This document shows positions 1-5,735 of a DNA stretch of 7,703 nt, piece after piece. The notes below the pieces were generated by a model. That model was not told the DNA's origin. It ran no database searches and saw only the letters and a list, made by a program, of their open reading frames with translations. A program made the translations under genes and the position numbers. This DNA comes from Deltaproteobacteria bacterium (GTDB lineage Bacteria; Desulfobacterota; Desulfuromonadia; Desulfuromonadales; JAAYDE01). The stretch is from contig JAFPZV010000093.1 of the NCBI GenBank assembly GCA_017417085.1, positions 1 through 7,703 of the forward strand, in the 5' to 3' direction. Positions within the stretch are counted from its first letter, which is position 1. Each line of letters begins with the position of its first letter.

Positions 1-482
1 ACCAGCCGTTTCCGTGTCGTTTCGGCAGAGGTATGGCAAATGCCCGTGCCGCCCGCCTTTTCCCAGGCGTTGATATTGGCGCTGTAGTCGTCAATGAGAA
101 TATGATCTTTTGAACCGGCAAAGCGGATCTTGTCCCGGCGCAGCACCGTGTTGACCTCCAGGGATGGGGCGACATGGCGCCGTATCCATGTTTTTTTGTC
201 TTCGGAGGCCTCCGGAATGTTGCGTTCCGGTTTGGGCACGCCGGTCAGGATGACCACCTGCTCCGGACCAAGAAGCGCCAGAAGCTCGTGCAGCAGGGCC
301 ACGGTTTCGGGGAATGGTCTGAGTTTGCCATAGAAGTGGCCGACCTCTCTCATGGCCGCAAACATCAGGTCGTCATCCCGGGGGCTTTGCCGCCCCTGTT
401 TTTGAGGATCCATGCCGCACAGTTCCCGCACACCGCTTTCAAAGTCGGCCAGGACGCCGTCCATGTCGAAATAGATCTTCAA
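1..482 (-). CDS. HAD-superfamily hydrolase, 5'(3')-deoxyribonucleotidase (NT5C)-like, 3' end cut by the window
   Basis: The frame is open for 160 codons and runs off the left edge, so the C-terminus is missing. HAD motif I is at the extreme N-terminus: YFDMDGVLADF, with nucleophile Asp6 and acid/base Asp8. Motif II is VILTG with Thr80, a likely motif III Lys is at 125, and motif IV is the Asp131-Asp132 pair in ILIDDYSANINAWEKAGG. This short-cap layout matches cytosolic deoxyribonucleotidases of the NT5C type, which remove phosphate from nucleoside monophosphates using Mg2+. About 180 residues is usual, so only about 20 should be missing. No ATG gives a full motif I. The TTG at 482 has an AAGGAAG Shine-Dalgarno 5 nt upstream and places motif I six residues in, as expected. 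It lies 53 nt after the nitroreductase and is probably co-transcribed with it. HAD membership is firm; substrate class is inferred from motif style. Confidence 0.85.
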   Translation of the reverse strand, partial: MKIYFDMDGVLADFESGVRELCGMDPQKQGRQSPRDDDLMFAAMREVGHFYGKLRPFPETVALLHELLALLGPEQVVILTGVPKPERNIPEASEDKKTWIRRHVAPSLEVNTVLRRDKIRFAGSKDHILIDDYSANINAWEKAGGTGICHTSAETTRKRL

Positions 483-487
483 TGGCT

Positions 488-494
488 CTTCCTT
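488..494 (-). promoter_or_regulatory. Shine-Dalgarno that fixes the TTG start of the HAD gene
   Basis: AAGGAAG on the minus strand lies 5 nt before TTG at 482. No in-frame ATG lies near enough upstream to compete, and starting at the next internal ATG (codon 7) would delete the nucleophile Asp6. About 8 nt further upstream (502-513) is a GGCC-TTCG-GGCC hairpin with a UUCG-type loop. It has only four base pairs. Confidence 0.6.
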
Positions 495-535
495 TGCCAA
501 TGGCCCGAAGGCCCTGTTTTCATATGGGAAACCCG

Positions 536-1039
536 TTAGCCAATATAATGTATACGCTCCGGTTTGAAGCGCGTTTCCCGCTCCCGGTGCGCCTCGTCCT
601 CTGTGGGATAGCCCAACGGGAAAACGGCAAAGGCGCTGAGTTCTTCGGGCAGGGGCAGGATTTCCGCCACCTTGTTCATGCGTTCGGGGCGCGGCGCAAC
701 GCCCAGCCATACGCCGCCCAGTCCCTGGGAGACGGTTTCCAGCCACATGTTTTCCACGCAGGCCGCCAGATCAAGCGGCGCTCCGCCCTGGAAACGGCAG
801 TCCGGCCGACAGGCCACCACAATGGCCAGCGGCGCTCTGGCCGCCGGCCCCGCATAGGGGCTGATTTGAGAGAGCGCTTCCAGTTTCTCCCGGCTGCCGA
901 CCACGAAAAATTCCCAGGGCTGCTGGTTGAACGAGGAGGGCGCGGCCATGGCGGCCCGCAGAATCTGTTCGATTTTCTCCGGCTCCACCGGCCGCTCCTG
1001 AAAATGCCGTACGCTTCTTCTCTGAAAGATGATTTCCAT
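536..1039 (-). CDS. Nitroreductase family protein (FMN-dependent oxidoreductase)
   Basis: The 167-residue product belongs to the short, single-domain nitroreductases, flavoenzymes that reduce nitro groups, quinones or related electrophiles with NAD(P)H. Visible signatures are the N-terminal FMN phosphate-binding stretch RRSVRHF (residues 7-13), the segment [19 protein letters not shown] (29-47) that contacts the flavin and forms the dimer core, and the late [11 protein letters not shown] loop (106-116) followed by LGYP near the end. There is no ferredoxin domain. The frame stays open upstream to 1099, but the ATG at 1039 is preferred: a GAGGGA Shine-Dalgarno sits 7 nt before it and [11 protein letters not shown] is the normal family N-terminus. 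The upstream extension would be translated from the terminator hairpin. It lies between the ATPase terminator and the HAD gene. Family membership is secure; the natural substrate cannot be read from sequence. Confidence 0.93.
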   Translation of the reverse strand: MEIIFQRRSVRHFQERPVEPEKIEQILRAAMAAPSSFNQQPWEFFVVGSREKLEALSQISPYAGPAARAPLAIVVACRPDCRFQGGAPLDLAACVENMWLETVSQGLGGVWLGVAPRPERMNKVAEILPLPEELSAFAVFPLGYPTEDEAHRERETRFKPERIHYIG

Positions 1040-1046
1040 GATGTTT

Positions 1047-1052
1047 TCCCTC
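1047..1052 (-). promoter_or_regulatory. Shine-Dalgarno of the nitroreductase gene
   Basis: GAGGGA on the minus strand, 7 nt before the ATG at 1039, decides this start over the upstream in-frame ATG at 1099. It begins only 9 nt after the T-run of the preceding terminator, so there is no room for a separate promoter between the two. Confidence 0.7.
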
Positions 1053-1061
1053 GTTTCAGGC

Positions 1062-1097
1062 AAAAAGACCAGCCACCGTTTGCGCGTGTGGCTGGTC
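1062..1097 (-). terminator. Rho-independent terminator after the AAA+ ATPase gene
   Basis: On the minus strand a perfect 10-bp stem, GACCAGCCAC with GTGGCTGGTC, closes an 11-nt loop and is followed at once by TTTTT (1066-1062). It starts 14 nt after the ATPase stop codon. On the plus strand no T-run follows the stem, so it acts in one direction. It should end the five-gene envelope operon. Because it also sits in the leader of the nitroreductase gene, incomplete termination could set that gene's expression. Confidence 0.88.
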
Positions 1098-1111
1098 AAC
1101 TTTCCTTGTCC

Positions 1112-3301
1112 CTAGTCCTCCGCCGAGGCATCGGGATTCTTCAGTTTGATGCCGACGTCTTTCATGGTTATGGTTATAAGCTGCTCGTTGGTTGGATTCG
1201 GGATCTGCGAGAGGCGTGTAGCCTGGCGCTCGACCGCCTTTTCAAAGAGATTGCGTATATAGCGGCCGTTACCAAACTTGCGGTCCCGATTCTTTGTATT
1301 GACGCGTATCCACGGCTCAAGCCAGCGTTCGACATCGGGCGAGAGGACGTACTGGCTCTTTTTCGCGTTCATGCGGAAGATCGCCGCCAGTTCCTCTGCC
1401 GTGTAGTCGGGGAAGTGGATGTAGCGGTTGAAACGGCTCTGCAGGCCGGGATTAGCGTCGATAAAATGCTTCATCTCGTCCGTATAACCCGCGACGATAA
1501 CGACCAGCCGATCGCGTTCGTCTTCCATTCGCTTGAGGAGCGTGGCGATGCACTCCGAGCCGTAGCCCTGTTTGCCATCGCCTTCGGTGATGGCGTAGGC
1601 TTCATCAATGAAAAGCACGCCATCGCGCGCAAAGTCAATCACCTTGCCGGTTTTGACCGCCGTTTGGCCGACATATTCCCCAATAAGTCCGCCGCGGTCG
1701 GTTTCGACAAGGTGCCCGTTCTTCACAATGCCGAGAGCTCGATAGATTTTGGCCATGATACGTGCAACCGTAGTCTTGCCCGTACCGGGATTGCCGGTAA
1801 AGACCATGTGGTATGAGACGGGCGCGACCTTGTAGCCTGCCGCCTGGCGTCGTTTTGCCATCTGCACGAGGCTGACGAACTTCTCGACTTCGGCTTTGAC
1901 CTCTTTCAGGCCGATAAGCGAGTTCAGCTCGGCAATGGCCTCTTCGACCGTCGGAACCTTGTCCGGATCGGCGGGAACGTACTTGACTCCCGGCGGTGGC
2001 TGCATGGTCCATTGCTGGCCTCCCTGTTTGACAGACGCTCCGAGATCGCCGAGATCTTGCATGGTTATGGTCATGAGCTGCTCTTTGGTCGGATTCTGGA
2101 TTTCCGCGACGCGCATAGCCTGGCGCTCAACCGCTTTTTCAAAAAGATTGCGTACATAACGGCCGTTGCCAAACTTGCGGTCCCGGTCCTTTGTCCAGAG
2201 TTTCATAGCGGAATCAAGCCAGCGTTCGACGTCGGGCGAGAGGACGTACTGGTTTTTCTTCGCGTTCATGCGGAAAATTGCCGCCAGCTCTTCCGCCGTA
2301 TAGTCGGGAAAGTGGATGTAGCGGTTGAAACGGCTCTGCAGACCGGGGTTGGCGTCGATAAAATGTTTCATCTCGTCCGTATAGCCCGCGACGATGACGA
2401 CCAGCCGATCGCGATCGTCTTCCATCCGCTTGAGGAGCGTGGCGATGCACTCCGAGCCGTAGCCCTGTTTGCCGTCGCCCTCGGTGATGGCGTAGGCTTC
2501 GTCGATGAAGAGCACGCCGTCGAGCGCAAAGTCAATCACCTTGCTGGTTTTGACCGCGGTTTGGCCGACATATTCCCCGATGAGTCCACTGCGGTCGGTT
2601 TCCACGAGGTGCCCGCTCTTCACGATGCCGAGCGCACGGTAGATCTTGGCCATGATACGCGCGACCGTGGTCTTGCCCGTACCGGGGTTACCGGTGAAGA
2701 CCATGTGGTAGGAGATGGGCGCGACCTTGAGGCCTGCCGCCTGCCGTTCCCGTGTCACTTGCACGAGCTTGGTGAACTTTTCAACTTCGGCTTTGACATC
2801 TTTCAGGCCGATGAGCGAGTTCAACTCGGCAATGGCCTCTTCAACAGTTGGAACCTTATCCGGATCGGCGGGCACGTACTTGACTCCAGGCGGCGGTTCC
2901 TGGACACCCTGTTTGGAAGAGGCTTTGTTGCCGCCTTTCTCGTTCTTTTTGTCCGTCACCTTTTGGGCAATGTCGCGTGGCGTCACGGGGCCCGTTTTAC
3001 CATCCGGTTTTTCTGTCTGTATGGGCTTGTAAATCGCCAAAAGCATTGCCGCAATCATAAATGCCGGGCCTATCAGACGTCCCATCCATCCGCCCAGCCT
3101 GCCCTCACGATGCAGCAGCCAGCGGATAATCAGCGCCGGCACTGCCAGGACGATCGCATAGGCGAGCGTGCTGAACATCGTGTCCTCCTGTAGCGCAAAA
3201 AAGTAGCACACGATGAGCGCAATATCGACAAGGCACCCGAACGCCATGCCGGTGGTATATTCACCAGTTTTTTTGCTCTTCTTTTTTCCTTTTTCGTCCA
3301 T
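1112..3301 (-). CDS. Membrane-anchored double AAA+ ATPase with two CbxX/CfqX-type domains
   Basis: The 729-residue product has a basic N-terminus, three hydrophobic segments (about 18-37, 42-63, 76-91), a charged linker, and two AAA+ domains (about 136-418 and 435-717) that are roughly 88% identical. Each domain has Walker A GNPGTGKT (204-211; 503-510), Walker B VLFIDEA (263-269; 562-568), an arginine finger in GLQSRF (Arg324; Arg623) and a C-terminal GNGRYVRN or GNGRYIRN motif (from 378; from 677). The fold is that of the CbxX/CfqX group, which includes the Rubisco activase CbbX, SpoVK and the type VII secretion ATPase EccA. Members use ATP to remodel partner proteins as ring oligomers. No Rubisco or ESX gene is present, so those roles are not implied. 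The ATG at 3301 is preferred to the one at 3310, which overlaps the GAGGA Shine-Dalgarno. It is the last gene before the terminator. Its substrate is unknown. Confidence 0.92.
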   Translation of the reverse strand: MDEKGKKKSKKTGEYTTGMAFGCLVDIALIVCYFFALQEDTMFSTLAYAIVLAVPALIIRWLLHREGRLGGWMGRLIGPAFMIAAMLLAIYKPIQTEKPDGKTGPVTPRDIAQKVTDKKNEKGGNKASSKQGVQEPPPGVKYVPADPDKVPTVEEAIAELNSLIGLKDVKAEVEKFTKLVQVTRERQAAGLKVAPISYHMVFTGNPGTGKTTVARIMAKIYRALGIVKSGHLVETDRSGLIGEYVGQTAVKTSKVIDFALDGVLFIDEAYAITEGDGKQGYGSECIATLLKRMEDDRDRLVVIVAGYTDEMKHFIDANPGLQSRFNRYIHFPDYTAEELAAIFRMNAKKNQYVLSPDVERWLDSAMKLWTKDRDRKFGNGRYVRNLFEKAVERQAMRVAEIQNPTKEQLMTITMQDLGDLGASVKQGGQQWTMQPPPGVKYVPADPDKVPTVEEAIAELNSLIGLKEVKAEVEKFVSLVQMAKRRQAAGYKVAPVSYHMVFTGNPGTGKTTVARIMAKIYRALGIVKNGHLVETDRGGLIGEYVGQTAVKTGKVIDFARDGVLFIDEAYAITEGDGKQGYGSECIATLLKRMEDERDRLVVIVAGYTDEMKHFIDANPGLQSRFNRYIHFPDYTAEELAAIFRMNAKKSQYVLSPDVERWLEPWIRVNTKNRDRKFGNGRYIRNLFEKAVERQATRLSQIPNPTNEQLITITMKDVGIKLKNPDASAED
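1151..1999 (-). repeat. Direct repeat, copy 2: C-terminal AAA+ domain
   Basis: Second copy of an 849-bp in-frame repeat with a period of 897 bp (299 codons). By eye about 250 of 283 residues match the other copy, and most DNA differences in the core are silent. An uninterrupted identical block of 47 bp lies at 1530-1576. Differences cluster after the first helix of the domain and in a seven-residue patch (EPWIRVN here, DSAMKLW in copy 1). Confidence 0.93.
2048..2896 (-). repeat. Direct repeat, copy 1: N-terminal AAA+ domain
   Basis: First copy of the in-frame repeat. It begins at PPPGVKYVPADPDKVP and is separated from copy 2 by a 48-bp spacer (2000-2047) encoding a Gln/Gly-rich linker. The block matching copy 2 without mismatch is at 2427-2473. 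The unit includes the lead-in peptide and both AAA+ subdomains, so it is a whole-domain duplication. Confidence 0.93.
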
Positions 3302-3309
3302 TTCCCGCA

Positions 3310-3314
3310 TCCTC
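3310..3314 (-). promoter_or_regulatory. Shine-Dalgarno that selects the second ATG of the ATPase gene
   Basis: GAGGA on the minus strand lies 8 nt before the ATG at 3301. The upstream in-frame ATG at 3310 shares a base with this site and has no other purine-rich site at usable distance, so the shorter N-terminus MDEKGKKK is favoured. Confidence 0.6.
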
Positions 3315-3324
3315 TGTGGGTAGG

Positions 3325-3357
3325 GTTGCGGACCGCAGTTTCTGCGAGGCCGGCAAC
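3325..3357 (-). other. Intercistronic hairpin between the 792-residue protein and ATPase genes
   Basis: An inner stem CGCAG-TTT-CTGCG (3334-3346) is nested in an outer stem GTTGC/GCAAC (3325-3329 with 3353-3357), with further possible GG/CC pairs between them. It starts at the last base of the upstream stop codon and ends 10 nt before the ATPase Shine-Dalgarno. No T-run follows, so it is not a standard terminator. It could protect the upstream message from 3' decay or lower ATPase output. The role is inferred from position and pairing only. Confidence 0.4.
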
Positions 3358-5735
3358 TACTTCAAATACTCTTCCATGCTTTTGCTTCCAGGTTCCGAAG
3401 AGAATTCCAGAGGTAGCTTGTCGGGGCTCCCCGCGGCCATCATGCCGAACGTCATCACATCAATATCGGTGCCCGGCGCAAGCTTGACGGACATGGTCCC
3501 CGGGTTTGCCAACTGCTCCTTGAGCATGCCGCCAAGTTTTGCATAGAAGGCGTTGCCTGACGAAGCCCATGACTCGGCCTGAGCCGTCAGCGCAGGAAGC
3601 AGGTTTACGGGCTCCGTCTTGGCCTGTTTGGCGAAAATGCCCAAAAGCATGGCGGCAAGACCCGAATCCTCATACGCGGAACTCATCGACGCAAGTTTAA
3701 TCTGGGAGAGCATTTGCATCAGTTCGTCGGATTTATTGTTTTCCACTGTCTTTGCCAGGAAGGCAAGGATATCTCCCCGCAAGGCAAGATTCGTATCCAG
3801 TTTGCCCAGCCCGCGCGCAACCAGGCTTGAATTGCCGGTGTATCCTTCTTTTGTGATCGCATGATCCAGGGAAATGTCGGCGATGATGCCGTCGGGGGCA
3901 AAGCGGGCGATCTCGGCCCGGTACTGCTCCAGGAGTTCAAGCCCCACACGCAGTCCCTTCGTAACGAAATTCGCCTTCAGTTCCTGATCCTTGTCGTACC
4001 GCAAGGCAAGGTTCAGACCGTCGAGCCCAATGGCATCATTGCATCCAAGAGCCAGGTTCGCCACCAGCGGAAGCAGTCCGGAATCTTCGTAAACCAGCTT
4101 CGTGCTGGTCACGTTGTCCGAAAGCAGCTTGTTTAACCCTGCGGAATCCTTGGCCAACGACGGCAACTGCTTCAGTAGTGCCAGACCGTCACCCTTGACT
4201 GTCCAGCCAAATTCCAATGAACCAAACTCGCGCAGCTTGATGGAAGCATTGGCGTTACTTCCGGTTTCTGCCGAACTGCCGTTTACTCGCATGTCAAGCA
4301 CCACGCCTTCTGGTGCATGGCGCATGGCCATTTCCTTGAACTTGCCCATGGCGCTTGGCGTCAGACGCAGCGCATTAATGGAAAAATCCAGTTTGTATGC
4401 GCCATCGTCGGAACCATCCATCGCCAGTGACAGGTTGTCAAGCGTGGCAAGGGCACCCTTTTCTGTTGTCTCAACCTTCAGATTCTCGAACGAAACAAGG
4501 GAAAAAGGCGGATTTCCACCGTAGATGTCCGCAAGCATCTTCAATGCGGTTTCGGGATCAGCTTTTTTGCCCGTATCGGAAATCTTCTTCCACAGTGCGG
4601 CCATTTGGGCAGGTTGAGGGATAATCACTCCGGAAAGGGTAATTTTATCCAGTGTTCCCGATGCTTCGCCCGATGCGAAGGCAATGCCGCTCATTACCTG
4701 GTTCGCTTTCCGTGGCTGGCCGTCTGTTCCCGGGGCGGGAACACCGCCCGGTTCTTCCAGGGACTTGACGGTAATGTTTACGGGGAGGGAATCTGGTTTG
4801 GAGGGCTCAAGTCTGATGGTGAGGTTTTCAGCCTGGGCGCCGTCCAGACGGTAATTCACAAGTTCCGAGAAAAAAACGCCCTTATCTTCCTGGGACGCGC
4901 TTTTCAACAGTGTGCCCAGCCGTTGATACCAGCCCTGCACAGTAGAGGTTTCCATGCTCAGGACCATTTTATCGCCGTTTTCCTCGGAGAAATCGGTCCA
5001 GCCGGAAATGACGGCCTTTTCCGCCAGCCTGGGCAGTTCACCCGGTTCATCGCCAGATTCCAGAAGCGCCTTTTCATCAAAGCCCTCAAGCCGGATCTGC
5101 TCAATGCGCCCCTTGTGCTGGATATTTCCCTGGGGACCGGTATATTCCAGGCCTGTGATAACCAGCGATTGTTCTTCGGCAGAAAAGGTCACTTTCTCCG
5201 CCTTGGCATGAGCAGCGGCCAGGGCATTGGCAATGGCATTTTCCACACTTATATCCACGGAGGGGACGTCAGGCGCAGGGGGAGCGCTGCCGTTGTTCTG
5301 GGCGATTTCTCCTCCTCCCGGCACGGGCTGCTGGATATCGGGTGTTGGCAGGATCTGCTGCTCCGGATCCTGAACGAGAGCGGCAAGAGCGGGGATGGCT
5401 TTAAGCTCGGCACGCAGCGCCTCTTCATCTACGGTGACGTTGGCGCGAAGGGTAACGAGATTATTCTGCTGGCCGCTTTCCAAGACTTCCACGGAAGTAA
5501 GGCTGTTGAGCTTGCGGAAAAGAGGGCGCAGATCCATCGCGTGCTCTTTGGCCTGCTCGGGCGTGAGCATGCCATTCAGACACTGGCGCAGGGCATTCAT
5601 GCGGCTGTTTCCCTCGGCAGCGGCTTCGGTTTTTCCTGTGGCGTTCACTTCGTAAACGGCTGCCGGACTAATTTGGGGCTGCGCCATGCAGAGCAGGGCG
5701 GCCACGGATAGTGCGAGACAGAGTTTATGGTTCAT
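3357..5735 (-). CDS. Large exported protein with internal repeats, function unknown
   Basis: The 792-residue product begins with a Sec signal peptide (LCLALSVAALLCMAQ core; likely cleavage after SPAA, residue 26). Residues 27-120 (VYEVNATGKTEAAAEG onward, ending in NVTVDEEALRAEL) resemble the small alpha/beta module at the N-terminus of the flagellar protein FlgT; this is a pattern-level impression. A Pro-rich linker (125-160) follows, then a beta-rich region with short strands such as ITGLEY, IRLEGF and ITLSGVII. Residues 429-559 and 569-699 are divergent copies of one module. The C-terminal part (VKLAPGTDIDV, then GSPDKLPLEF) has the style of AsmA/YdgA-like periplasmic proteins. No further membrane segment or enzyme motif is seen. 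Its start overlaps the protease stop by 11 nt and has an excellent Shine-Dalgarno, which suggests translational coupling. It is probably periplasmic, as a scaffold or a lipid- or protein-binding partner. I do not recognise a named family. Confidence 0.9.
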   Translation of the reverse strand: MNHKLCLALSVAALLCMAQPQISPAAVYEVNATGKTEAAAEGNSRMNALRQCLNGMLTPEQAKEHAMDLRPLFRKLNSLTSVEVLESGQQNNLVTLRANVTVDEEALRAELKAIPALAALVQDPEQQILPTPDIQQPVPGGGEIAQNNGSAPPAPDVPSVDISVENAIANALAAAHAKAEKVTFSAEEQSLVITGLEYTGPQGNIQHKGRIEQIRLEGFDEKALLESGDEPGELPRLAEKAVISGWTDFSEENGDKMVLSMETSTVQGWYQRLGTLLKSASQEDKGVFFSELVNYRLDGAQAENLTIRLEPSKPDSLPVNITVKSLEEPGGVPAPGTDGQPRKANQVMSGIAFASGEASGTLDKITLSGVIIPQPAQMAALWKKISDTGKKADPETALKMLADIYGGNPPFSLVSFENLKVETTEKGALATLDNLSLAMDGSDDGAYKLDFSINALRLTPSAMGKFKEMAMRHAPEGVVLDMRVNGSSAETGSNANASIKLREFGSLEFGWTVKGDGLALLKQLPSLAKDSAGLNKLLSDNVTSTKLVYEDSGLLPLVANLALGCNDAIGLDGLNLALRYDKDQELKANFVTKGLRVGLELLEQYRAEIARFAPDGIIADISLDHAITKEGYTGNSSLVARGLGKLDTNLALRGDILAFLAKTVENNKSDELMQMLSQIKLASMSSAYEDSGLAAMLLGIFAKQAKTEPVNLLPALTAQAESWASSGNAFYAKLGGMLKEQLANPGTMSVKLAPGTDIDVMTFGMMAAGSPDKLPLEFSSEPGSKSMEEYLK
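3639..4451 (-). repeat. Two divergent protein-level repeats of about 131 residues in the exported protein
   Basis: Residues 429-559 (DNA 4059-4451) and 569-699 (DNA 3639-4031) align with a period of 140 residues. Matching landmarks are LDNLSLAM with LDGLNLAL, HAPEGVVLDMRV with FAPDGIIADISL, FGSLEFGWTVKGDGLALL with LGKLDTNLALRGDILAFL, and LVYEDSGLLPLV with SAYEDSGLAAML. Identity is low, so this is an old duplication visible only in protein. It differs in age from the ATPase duplication next door. Confidence 0.7.

Noticed and set aside
1094..1099. TTGACC as a possible -35 element for the nitroreductase
   Set aside because: At 17 nt spacing the next hexamer is GTGGCT, nothing like a -10 box, and the hexamer is part of the terminator stem.
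482..1816. Plus-strand open frame of 444 codons opposite the nitroreductase and ATPase genes
   Set aside because: It is the antisense of two well-supported genes, crosses their terminator, and has no export signal or family motif. Long antisense frames are common in GC-rich coding DNA.
2012..3193. Plus-strand open frame of 393 codons opposite the ATPase gene
   Set aside because: It resembles the 482-1816 frame only because both are antisense to the duplicated AAA+ domains.
1112..3301. ATPase as a Rubisco activase or type VII secretion EccA
   Set aside because: No Rubisco, WxG or ESX genes are in view, and the membrane anchor and double domain differ from both. Only the wider CbxX/CfqX family is supported.
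4605..5711. Plus-strand open frame of 368 codons opposite the exported protein
   Set aside because: Antisense shadow with no recognisable domain; the minus-strand frame has a signal peptide, a strong ribosome site and a coupled start.
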